Source of the DNA: a virus | DNA: 25,910 bases | Reading direction: 5' to 3' (one strand) | Virus record (IMG/VR): IMGVR_UViG_3300001589_000147 | Coordinates: 5 to 25,914 of that record | In this document: positions 1 through 6,990 of the stretch, piece by piece | Numbering within the stretch: position 1 is the stretch's first letter | Layout of the letters: every line of letters begins with the position of its first letter | Notes under the pieces: model-generated | The model's database searches: none | What the model saw: only the letters and a program-made list of their open reading frames with translations | Told to the model about the DNA's origin: nothing | Made by a program: the position numbers and the translations under genes

Positions 1-30
1 CAGTTGTTGTCTCGTTGCTGGTTGTGCCAT
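1..30 (-). CDS. 13: First ten codons of the probable gp13 neck protein (3' end outside window)
   Basis: ATG at 28-30 is followed by nine open codons giving M-A-Q-P-A-T-R-Q-Q-L to the window edge. The start has an excellent ribosome site (AGGAG, 8 bases upstream). In T4-like phages the gene after the fibre cluster is gp13, and gp13 proteins open with a short Pro/Thr/Arg-Gln/Glu-Leu segment before a 'LRRLGAP' motif (T4: NPKELKDVILRRLGAP). The visible residues fit that opening, but ten codons cannot prove it. Confidence 0.5.
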   Translation of the reverse strand, partial: MAQPATRQQL

Positions 31-38
31 CTAAAATG

Positions 39-43
39 CTCCT
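39..43 (-). promoter_or_regulatory. Shine-Dalgarno of the probable gp13 gene
   Basis: The minus strand reads GAGGAGCATTTTAG immediately before ATG, with 8 bases between AGGAG and the start codon. A TATAAAAA box (48-55) lies just upstream but is too close to leave a leader containing this site, so I do not call it a promoter. Confidence 0.6.
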
Positions 44-128
44 CTTCTTTTTATATGTATGATTTCTAGTGCATTTTCTAATGGCAGTTCCTTCACCGCC
101 CTTTGGTTTTCTGAACTTTTTTGAAAAT

Positions 129-449
129 CTATTTTTGTTTATCAATGAATTTTCGTACCTTTCTGATCCTTTCTGACTCGATTCGGGCATCGTCATCATA
201 GATCTTTTTGTAATTTTTAAACTCGTTCAATCTCGAAATGAAACGATCCCCATCTTCCCAAGGCATAGGAAGGGGGATTATCGTCGAACCATTACTTTTG
301 TAATGCTCTTGATTTTGAATATAGACTCTGGTTCTTTGATCGTGTGGTGGATCATAGTCCGGTTCTAGTTTTTTAAAAAGTTGAATATCTATTTCTTCAT
401 TATTTATGATGACTCTATCTTCGTCTACATTATGAATAAATCTGTTCAT
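129..449 (-). CDS. Small hypothetical protein before gp13
   Basis: This 106-aa protein is hydrophilic and charged, with no membrane segment. It has a proline-containing middle ('LEPDYDPPHDQRTRVYIQNQ', then 'IIPLPMPWEDGDRF') and a helical, basic C-terminus ('ARIESERIRKVRKFIDKQK'). ATG 449 lies 11 bases after the LamG-gene stop, with TGGAA upstream. It ends at TAG 129-131, right after an AAAAA run. A one-base slip there would add 33 residues ending at TAG 31-33, which abuts the gp13 ATG. No family was recognised. Its place between the fibre genes and the neck gene corresponds to T4 wac (fibritin), but the sequence gives no support for fibritin. Confidence 0.7.
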   Translation of the reverse strand: MNRFIHNVDEDRVIINNEEIDIQLFKKLEPDYDPPHDQRTRVYIQNQEHYKSNGSTIIPLPMPWEDGDRFISRLNEFKNYKKIYDDDARIESERIRKVRKFIDKQK

Positions 450-460
450 GTATTATTCCA

Positions 461-2143
461 TCATGGTCCTGTGCTAAATCCATAACCAGACTCATCACCC
501 TTTGATAGACCAACTAGGGCAACAAAAGTTCCTTTACCGACTGTAATAGAAGTACCATTAGCAAGAGATGTTACTCTGGCATCAAGAATTTTCTTACCAT
601 CAGTGAGTGCAGTAATTGTCGTTATTTCGCTTGTGCGTGCTTTCTCATTCTCATTATTTGCTCTTCTGAATTCAGTAAGATCATTCCACAGTTTAATTAC
701 TTCTGGTCCTGTAAACCTAACTGACTCACCTTCGGCGTTTTCAATCGAATACGCACCACAAGAACCACTTGAAGTTCCTGCATTGATAGACGCAACTAAT
801 TCACCAACAACATTCATTGCATCTGCTCGTCTAACGAATGAGAACGAACCACCACCAGTTGCTCCGGTGTGCGTTTCTCCTGCTGGTCCAAAGTATCCAG
901 TAGTTCCACTAAACCCACCACATGAACCATCATTAAAGAATAATGTACAAAATGAGTTAGTAGAAGATCCGGTTGGACCTGGGTTATGTGTTTGTCCGTA
1001 AAGACGAACGTAGTCTAAATCCGCAGAATCTGAAGAGAGTGTATTTCTGATAATATCTTTATAAGTGGAGATATCCACAATGTCTAAACCACCACTACCA
1101 CCAGATCCGGTATTACCACCAGTTGACTGGATAGCGTAGTGTGCAGCACAAGACATACCAGTAATGAACCCACCACCTATTGTTGGATAATCAAAGTCTC
1201 CAGTCCCGGTAGTATTTCTTAACATCAATCTTCCCTTTGCTGAGTTCCAATTCGTTACCAAACCCTCAAAGAAGTTCCGACGATGCACTCCGGGATTCTC
1301 TCCAGACTGCACATCAAACAGATTGCAACCAGAGAGTCCTCTACATGGCAGATAATAAGCATAACCTGCTTGCCATGCTTCGTCTCCGAGACCGGCAGTA
1401 GATCCATCATTTGCACCATTCTGATAAGTACCAGTCAGGGTAAGACCAGACATTCCTGCCCACAATTCTGGACCAGAAGTCACACCGATAACAAGTTCAT
1501 CGATGTTTCCTTTCCATCTATTCCCAAGATCATTTGATCCACCGGGATTGAATCGGGCACCAATAGAGAATGGGTGTGGATTTAGTTTGATTCCGCCTCC
1601 ATTTGTTGACTGGTTTACTGTTCGTATTCCGTTTACATATGCAGTAACTGTAGATCCAGCAGCACTATTTAAATATCCAACAGCAAGGTGGAACCACTGG
1701 TGTCTCGGAATTTGTGCGCCGCTAGTTGGGCCAGTTATACCAGTTATGATTTCTGTTATGCTAACATTATTCAGTAAACCAGTTGTGCCGGTATCCGCAG
1801 CATCTGTCCAGTGGAATTTAATTGTATTTGTGTGTTGAGAAAGTTTGAACGAATCTCCACTACCTCCAGTAAAACCACCACCACCTGAACTACCGGCGCT
1901 CGTACCACTTTCAGGACCAGTGTATCCTTGATCTTCACTTGTATCCATCTTTGCGAGGATGATCTTATCGTTCTGGTACATCTTTGGCCAGAACCATCCG
2001 CTTATTAACCAGTTATCTAAAGTAGAACCATTATTATCATTTCCTCCACGAGAAGGTAGAACTATGCTACCAAGCATTTCAAATTTGATACTTTCCGCAG
2101 CACACGACTGTGTGATACCATTCCACTTCAGACCTGGAGGTGG
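461..2143 (-). CDS. LamG/concanavalin-like adhesin, C-terminal main part (frame B)
   Basis: From about 2143 downward this frame reads 'PPPGLKWNGITQSCAAESIK' and then 'LDNWLISGWFWPKMYQNDKI', the start of a LamG-type lectin fold. It continues with 'HQWFHLAVGYLNSAAGSTVT', 'AYVNGIRTVNQS', 'PFSIGARF' and 'WKGNIDELVIGV', the classic LamG strand series. The remainder is Gly/Thr-rich with a basic-acidic helix 'LWNDLTEFRRANNENEKART' near the end, and finishes 'GYGFSTGP'. The frame stays open to a TTG at 2377, but that upstream stretch (runs such as LLLLLK) competes with the better frame A. Glycan or surface binding is the likely role. TGA is at 461-463. Confidence 0.75.
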   Translation of the reverse strand, partial: PPPGLKWNGITQSCAAESIKFEMLGSIVLPSRGGNDNNGSTLDNWLISGWFWPKMYQNDKIILAKMDTSEDQGYTGPESGTSAGSSGGGGFTGGSGDSFKLSQHTNTIKFHWTDAADTGTTGLLNNVSITEIITGITGPTSGAQIPRHQWFHLAVGYLNSAAGSTVTAYVNGIRTVNQSTNGGGIKLNPHPFSIGARFNPGGSNDLGNRWKGNIDELVIGVTSGPELWAGMSGLTLTGTYQNGANDGSTAGLGDEAWQAGYAYYLPCRGLSGCNLFDVQSGENPGVHRRNFFEGLVTNWNSAKGRLMLRNTTGTGDFDYPTIGGGFITGMSCAAHYAIQSTGGNTGSGGSGGLDIVDISTYKDIIRNTLSSDSADLDYVRLYGQTHNPGPTGSSTNSFCTLFFNDGSCGGFSGTTGYFGPAGETHTGATGGGSFSFVRRADAMNVVGELVASINAGTSSGSCGAYSIENAEGESVRFTGPEVIKLWNDLTEFRRANNENEKARTSEITTITALTDGKKILDARVTSLANGTSITVGKGTFVALVGLSKGDESGYGFSTGP

Positions 2144-2564
2144 GTAGGACTTTAGCAATAGCAGCAGTGCTATAGAAAGGAGAGATTTTTGTTCCGGGTG
2201 GATTATTAAAACTAGTGTCTGATCTAGTATGGGCCCTGACTTTATCAATTTCAACTCGTTCGTCGTGTGCGAAATCACCACACCCAACAATCGTTCTGTA
2301 AAACCAACCATCATCACCACTTCCACCTGAAGAAGCACGACGTTGTGTTGGGATGTCCATTGTTCCTCTAGGATCAAATCCTTGAAGACTTGGGTTTGAG
2401 GTATTCAGTCTATCGAATAACTCTTGATCCATTGTGAAGATGTTATATGCTTTCTTCGATCTATACATCGAAGAGTTTTCTCGTTCATCTAAAATGTCTA
2501 CGATCCTACCAGTTTTAGAATCTACGACAATTTGCTTTACTTTGTTGTTGAGAGTTTTAGCCAT
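2079..2564 (-). CDS. N-terminal part of LamG-like adhesin (frame A, up to the frame break near 2142)
   Basis: This frame starts at ATG 2564 behind AAGGG, which overlaps the previous stop, and gives 'MAKTLNNKVKQIVVDSKTGR', then 'SSMYRSKKAYNIFTMDQELF' and an ordinary polar sequence up to 'STAAIAKVLP' (residue 141). After that it turns into an unconvincing tail, 'TSRSEVEWYHTVVCCGKYQI', and stops at 2079. The natural continuation ('PPGLKWNGITQ...') lies one base further on in the +1 frame. I therefore read 461-2564 as one gene of about 700 aa, either broken by a single-base change or read by +1 frameshifting. The N-terminal part probably docks the protein to the virion. Confidence 0.7.
   Translation of the reverse strand: MAKTLNNKVKQIVVDSKTGRIVDILDERENSSMYRSKKAYNIFTMDQELFDRLNTSNPSLQGFDPRGTMDIPTQRRASSGGSGDDGWFYRTIVGCGDFAHDERVEIDKVRAHTRSDTSFNNPPGTKISPFYSTAAIAKVLPTSRSEVEWYHTVVCCGKYQI
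2131..2150 (-). other. Frame junction (+1) in the LamG-like gene
   Basis: The coding strand reads GTC CTA CCC ACC TCC AGG in frame A. Moving one base at CCC-A (to CCA, 2143-2141) gives CTA CC(C) CCT CCA GGT, so the protein runs on as 'AKVLP-PPGLKWNG'. Removing one C from the CCC run would fuse the frames directly. No obvious Shine-Dalgarno-like stimulator or hairpin was seen next to it. Confidence 0.65.
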
Positions 2565-2579
2565 CTAGTTCAATTACCC

Positions 2580-5500
2580 TTAATCAATGTTGGAAGGTTC
2601 TATGTTGGAAGAAGAATCTACCGCCCACTTTGTTGCAGAATTTGGTGTCACTGGATCTGTTGTTTGTTCTATCACACCAGTCTTATTTATAAGAGAACCG
2701 AATCTAGAAAGACCATGTGCGATTGACATTCCAGAATAAATCTTCGGAACAGAAAGTGTACTAGCAGCAGTTTCAGTCCCAGCATTGACTGTGCGTCCAA
2801 TGAATGAGATCGCATTGGAGCAGTTTACACTCGAATCATTAATAGCAGAGAAGTTGTAATGTGCATTGTCGTATGCTTTAGAGGAAACTGCTGCTATGTT
2901 TGAGTTCATATTGGCAGTATACCCACCGCGTGTTCTGATTGCTGCACTGCTCTTTGCATTGATATTGGAGTTCATTGATGCAAAGAATCCTGCACCTGCA
3001 CATCCTCTTGCAAATGCATAGTCAGCATCTATGGTAGAATTTTCTAGTGCCATGTATGCTTGGTTTCTTAGCAATGAAACATAAGATCTTTCTGCATTGA
3101 GTGAAGAATTATTATATGCTAAGAATCCGATACCCATTGGATGATCCACTAATCGATACAGTGTAGTGTCTGGAACTACGTCATTACAAGGTCGATCGCA
3201 TGTTCCTGCATTGTCTGTACCGGGTGGACATTCACAGTCACCGTCAGTGCAGTCACTGCATTGTATATACCCAATATCAATATTACCATTTGGGCATATT
3301 GTACCGGGTACATCATCTCCACATGAGGGGTTATTGCAATAACATGGTTTCGGATCATTGGAATCGTCGAAACAACCTCCTCCGGGACAGTTGCAACAAC
3401 ATGCAGATCCAGAACAGTTTATTGGGAGTACGCAATTCACATCACAACATTCTGCTGGTTGTTCACCTTTACATACACAGTCATCTTTGTTCAGGCAGCA
3501 GAATTGATCAGATGCACACGCACAATCACACTCTGGGTGGTTGCACCCGATTGTTGAACACCATTCGCACGGGCCGCTGCCCGGTCCGGGATCCCCTTCG
3601 GGGAAACAACTCGGATCACATGGAGTATTCTCACAGATACATTCCTGCTCCGAGGCACAACACGGCGGTGATCCGATTCCAATCCATTCCCCACAATTTC
3701 TACCCTCACTCGAACAAAAATAACTCGCACATATACAGCAGCGATCATCGCCATTGCAAATCTGTGCCTCACATGTCCCCGATCCGTCTCCACCACATTC
3801 AGTCGATAAGCAGGAGCATGGGTTGGAGCATTCGATACAAGGTCCATCCGCGCCGTCGCAATCACCTTCGTTGAAGTTATCGTCGCCTCCGCCGCCTGCT
3901 CCCGAACCTACTCCTGCCCCGTCTCCGCCATTGAGGTTTACTGGTCCATCTTGATCTAAATCAAATCTATCCCCAATATAACCGGGAGGTATACAAACAC
4001 CACCAGAAATGTCTTCGTTGTTGCTACCACACGGTTCGACTGCTGTGTATGTGACTGGAAGACTTTCTTCTGGTAATACTCCTGCTCCAACACCATAAAA
4101 CTGAGTCCCGCCAAGTGTGAGTATTCTTGGTGGTGGTACTTCGTTTCCGGAATCGTCAGGTGGTAAACTATTATCACCATCGGAGGGTGCTACTGCTCGT
4201 AGGTAAATTTGATTTCCTGTATTGAATGGATAATAGTTGTATACATCATTAACCGGATCTGATATTTTTGTATATGGTTTTAAATATGAGTTCCACACAA
4301 CTTGAACGTAGGAGATTTGTCCGGATGGTTGTAATAGTGCTAATCTTTCACCTTGATTCATTGTGGAGATACTTGTTCCTGGTCGATCTAAGTCAATTGT
4401 CATTGGACTATAACCAGCAGATGCAACGATACTATTTGTTACTTTGGCAGTCGATGTACCATTTGCAAGAACACCTGCAATATCACACCCAGTTATTACT
4501 GAATTTCTTGCATAGATTGATGAGTTTTGTTCTGCAACCATACCAAAGGAACAGTCTGAAATTGCAATCCGATCTGTATGAATCACTGAGTCGGTGTGTG
4601 CTGCAATTCCTGCATAAAATCCACAGACACCAACATTAGTACATGCACGAGCGCCCAACGAGGAATTTTTATATACAAAAATTCCTTCTCCACCCGATGC
4701 TGCCGGATTCATTTCATTGAAATGCTTGTATCTGACATCACCTTGAAAAACTATATCGGTTAGTGAAGAAAGACTACTGTCTGGATGTACAACAAGACCC
4801 TTTAGTGGTTTTGCTGGTCCAGACGAAGTTGCTCTTTTGAACTTAAATACTGTCTTTACTATAGTTGCCTCGATACGGTGATCGGATATAATAGTTCCGA
4901 GTGTCGGATCGATACCACTGGTGGTTATTGATCCATACTTACCTACTGGAACTCCTGTTTCGTGTGTTGCTTTCCCCGGAGCGTTCTTATAACCACCGAC
5001 GTAGATATCGTCGTTAACCTGAAACGATCCATCATCTGCATTGATCTTCGAATCACCGAGTCGGTGTAAGAAATTCTTTCCTCTTGATCTAAAAGTAACT
5101 GTATTATCTGATGCATTTACTCCAATAATTTGAAAACACCCAAGAACATTAGTTCGGGCATCTCCGGTAGCACCAGTAATTCCTTCGGATGCAACTGATC
5201 CATCAACTTGTGATGGGTAGTATCCGGGATGGATGTTTGTTCGATCCCGAAGCAACATGTAATCGCCTTCTTCAATTCCATCTACACTTGGTCCAATTGT
5301 TGATGTTGTTGGAAAGTTATCCGAGTTTGCCAACTTCACAGTAATTCTATTATCGACAAGGGAACCGTTACCATAACCATTATCGTTTTCAACTGCATCA
5401 TACTGGTAGTTTGTAACTTCCTGTAGGAAAAAACTCAAAGGAGTGTCTCCAACAATACTAATACCTTTGTCACTTGTATTTTTTATCTGGATACTAGTTG

Positions 5501-5729
5501 TGAGATCATACGTTCCCTTGGCACAACGAACAATGGCATGTCCTCTGTCAGTGAAGAACATACGTTCAATATCATTCAACGCTCTACCGGGAGTAAAAAA
5601 TGGATTGGTTATACTACCATCACCATTAGTATCACTACCAGTAGGAGAACAATGGAATGTAGTAACGCTGTCAATTACATTGACATTAAACCCACCTTGC
5701 GGAATTCTAATTGCACTTTGATCAGCCAT
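2580..5729 (-). CDS. Beta-helix tail fibre with a 225-residue, 48-cysteine insertion
   Basis: The protein is 1049 aa. Residues 25-80 show a right-handed beta-helix opening, 'SPTGSDTNGDGSITNPFFTP' then 'AIVRCAKGTYDLTTSIQI', as in pectate-lyase/DUF1565-like folds. Around 346-435 are rungs of about 22 residues ('GIFVYKNSSLGARA', 'FGMVAEQNSSIYARNS'). Similar rungs resume at about 865-985 ('GFLAYNNSSLNAERS', 'FFASMNSNINAKSS'). Between them lie an unassigned beta region, a DLDQDG calcium-type loop, a Gly linker, and residues 624-848 with 48 cysteines. No lyase active-site residues were identified. The role is probably host-surface attachment. ATG 5729 follows TAGGAG, which overlaps the upstream stop. 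The frame is unbroken across the insertion. Confidence 0.82.
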   Translation of the reverse strand: MADQSAIRIPQGGFNVNVIDSVTTFHCSPTGSDTNGDGSITNPFFTPGRALNDIERMFFTDRGHAIVRCAKGTYDLTTSIQIKNTSDKGISIVGDTPLSFFLQEVTNYQYDAVENDNGYGNGSLVDNRITVKLANSDNFPTTSTIGPSVDGIEEGDYMLLRDRTNIHPGYYPSQVDGSVASEGITGATGDARTNVLGCFQIIGVNASDNTVTFRSRGKNFLHRLGDSKINADDGSFQVNDDIYVGGYKNAPGKATHETGVPVGKYGSITTSGIDPTLGTIISDHRIEATIVKTVFKFKRATSSGPAKPLKGLVVHPDSSLSSLTDIVFQGDVRYKHFNEMNPAASGGEGIFVYKNSSLGARACTNVGVCGFYAGIAAHTDSVIHTDRIAISDCSFGMVAEQNSSIYARNSVITGCDIAGVLANGTSTAKVTNSIVASAGYSPMTIDLDRPGTSISTMNQGERLALLQPSGQISYVQVVWNSYLKPYTKISDPVNDVYNYYPFNTGNQIYLRAVAPSDGDNSLPPDDSGNEVPPPRILTLGGTQFYGVGAGVLPEESLPVTYTAVEPCGSNNEDISGGVCIPPGYIGDRFDLDQDGPVNLNGGDGAGVGSGAGGGGDDNFNEGDCDGADGPCIECSNPCSCLSTECGGDGSGTCEAQICNGDDRCCICASYFCSSEGRNCGEWIGIGSPPCCASEQECICENTPCDPSCFPEGDPGPGSGPCEWCSTIGCNHPECDCACASDQFCCLNKDDCVCKGEQPAECCDVNCVLPINCSGSACCCNCPGGGCFDDSNDPKPCYCNNPSCGDDVPGTICPNGNIDIGYIQCSDCTDGDCECPPGTDNAGTCDRPCNDVVPDTTLYRLVDHPMGIGFLAYNNSSLNAERSYVSLLRNQAYMALENSTIDADYAFARGCAGAGFFASMNSNINAKSSAAIRTRGGYTANMNSNIAAVSSKAYDNAHYNFSAINDSSVNCSNAISFIGRTVNAGTETAASTLSVPKIYSGMSIAHGLSRFGSLINKTGVIEQTTDPVTPNSATKWAVDSSSNIEPSNID
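2684..2691 (-). promoter_or_regulatory. Possible T4-type late promoter box upstream of the LamG-like gene
   Basis: The minus strand reads TATAAATA, the T4 late promoter -10 consensus. It lies inside the 3' end of the beta-helix fibre gene, about 120 bases before ATG 2564. It is the only exact match I noticed upstream of a gene here. In AT-rich DNA one or two chance matches are expected over 26 kb. Confidence 0.25.
3186..3860 (-). other. Cysteine-rich insert domain (48 Cys in 225 residues)
   Basis: About one residue in five is cysteine. Spacings recur: C-x-C-x4-C (CSCLSTEC, CICASYFC, CICENTPC, CYCNNPSC), CC-x5-C-x-C twice (CCASEQECIC, CCLNKDDCVC), other CC pairs and one CCC. Asp, Glu, Gly and Pro are abundant while Lys and Arg are few. 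Locally the DNA is visibly richer in G+C than its surroundings, for example 3541-3600. No known family was recognised. Disulfide cross-linking or metal binding are the two obvious readings, and neither can be decided from sequence. Confidence 0.9.
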
Positions 5730-5746
5730 TGTAGTTTATTATTCTC

Positions 5747-6970
5747 CTAGAGTTCGGCATTTACCGTAACCCAAATATTTCCTTCGATTTCGCCATCACC
5801 CTTATCGGATCCTACTGCACCACCACCGGGATTGTGATCTGTACCCAAACTGGCAATAAGATTTACCCCAAGAGTATTACTCGGTGTAATCTGAAGGATG
5901 AAACTATCTGGGAGTGTTTCTAGTAACGAAACTCCACGGGTAGAATCAATTGTTCTCCAGTTACCATAAACAAGTTTGCTTGCCCAGTATTTATTACGCT
6001 TTTCATCCATCAAAATTAATTTTGTGTTCTTTGACTTAACATTTCCAAGCGGACCATCTGTAGAAACATACGCACGAATGGTTTCGAAATATCGTTTACA
6101 GTCTCGAATATCATCTGCGATATCTCGTTGCTCGAAGTCTGTACTTTGTTCTCCTGCTTCCAACTGAACCTGTGATATATCTATCGCTTCTGTTGCCCCA
6201 GTGTTCCAACCGAATACACTCGGAGCAGCAGGATTGTCAGATCCAGTTCCTCCCGTTCCGGCCTGTAGATACATTCTCATCGCAAGATAACTCGACGCAG
6301 TATCACCAGCACCAGTAGGAACTCGATCCCCGGTAAAACCAAGAACCTTTCCTTCCAAATCAGGAACACTAAACGTATGAGAGAATTTAGTCCACGAAGA
6401 ACTAAGTGCAAATGTCCCACCAGCAAGTCTTACATCAGTGGAGTGATTACCAGCACCTGTACCAAAAACTTGAACAAGAGATGCACCAACAACTCTAGAG
6501 GATCCGCTGACAGTTAAAAATTTTGCTTTGAATGAGAGTGTTGCACTCTTGCCGGCAAGTGTTTTTACGTTTTCGATTCTTTGCTCTAAGTATGCTTCGG
6601 TTGTCAAACCAGTTGATAGGTTCGTTGGATCATAAAGATTCGACAACGATGCACCTGTTCCGCTAGTTTGAACTCGAAGAAAGTGATTGCTCAATGGAGT
6701 AAATCCACTCGGACCATCTAGTTCGTGTTCCATTCTCTCGATCGATAATTCAGGTTGGAACCCTTGTGTGGCACCGATCATATAAAATCGCCATCGATCT
6801 AATGTGTAGTCGAATGTTGATCCAAGAGTTGCTTCACCAAAAGTAAACACATAAGGATCGACAGTAAATTCACCACGCTGACAGATATTAAAATCGCCAT
6901 TGATGATTGAATTTCTTCTCTCCTGTGGACCTTGGTGTCCTCTTAGATTTATTGCACTACTACTGTACAT
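5747..6970 (-). CDS. Small fibre/adhesin made mainly of a carbohydrate-binding-like module
   Basis: The protein is 407 aa. After about 17 leading residues it goes straight into the jelly-roll seen at the end of the 1124-aa fibre: 'RRNSIINGDFNICQRG', a 'DYTLDRWRFYM' strand, 'QRIENVKTLAGKSATLSFKA', 'ISQVQLEAGEQSTDFEQRD' and CKRYF near residue 290. The QRIENV stretch is identical in both proteins. The last 115 residues are beta-rich and not recognised. With almost no docking N-terminus it may bind to another fibre as a tip or accessory adhesin. The start is ATG 6970 with AAGGA ten bases upstream. It follows the collar fibre gene after 20 bases. Confidence 0.78.
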   Translation of the reverse strand: MYSSSAINLRGHQGPQERRNSIINGDFNICQRGEFTVDPYVFTFGEATLGSTFDYTLDRWRFYMIGATQGFQPELSIERMEHELDGPSGFTPLSNHFLRVQTSGTGASLSNLYDPTNLSTGLTTEAYLEQRIENVKTLAGKSATLSFKAKFLTVSGSSRVVGASLVQVFGTGAGNHSTDVRLAGGTFALSSSWTKFSHTFSVPDLEGKVLGFTGDRVPTGAGDTASSYLAMRMYLQAGTGGTGSDNPAAPSVFGWNTGATEAIDISQVQLEAGEQSTDFEQRDIADDIRDCKRYFETIRAYVSTDGPLGNVKSKNTKLILMDEKRNKYWASKLVYGNWRTIDSTRGVSLLETLPDSFILQITPSNTLGVNLIASLGTDHNPGGGAVGSDKGDGEIEGNIWVTVNAEL

Positions 6971-6990
6971 TTAGTTTAATTCCTTTTCTA

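Noticed and set aside
48-55. TATAAAAA box as a late promoter for gp13
   Set aside because: One mismatch, and too close to the start codon: the transcript would lack the clear ribosome site.
1-150. Third open frame (basic, Lys/Arg-rich) running to the left edge
   Set aside because: Short, low-complexity, and overlaps the better gp13 start with its strong ribosome site.
2144-2377. Upstream part of the long frame B (TTG start at 2377) as the true N-terminus of the LamG-like protein
   Set aside because: It has a TTG start without a good ribosome site and hydrophobic runs such as LLLLLK. It overlaps frame A, which has a proper ATG, ribosome site and ordinary protein composition.
3593-3603. CCCC-TTC-GGGG hairpin as a terminator or regulatory stem
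   Set aside because: Only four base pairs, inside a continuous coding region of Gly/Pro/Glu codons, and without a T-run.
3491-3865. Second minus-strand frame (124 codons) within the cysteine domain
   Set aside because: It lies wholly inside the 1049-aa gene in another frame and has no recognisable motif. It is kept open only by the local composition.
3200-3874. Long plus-strand open frame (224 codons) opposite the cysteine domain
   Set aside because: It is the antisense of a Cys/Gly/Asp-rich coding region, whose codons rarely give stops in reverse. The product is His/Arg-rich nonsense, and the minus-strand frame is continuous with the beta-helix protein.
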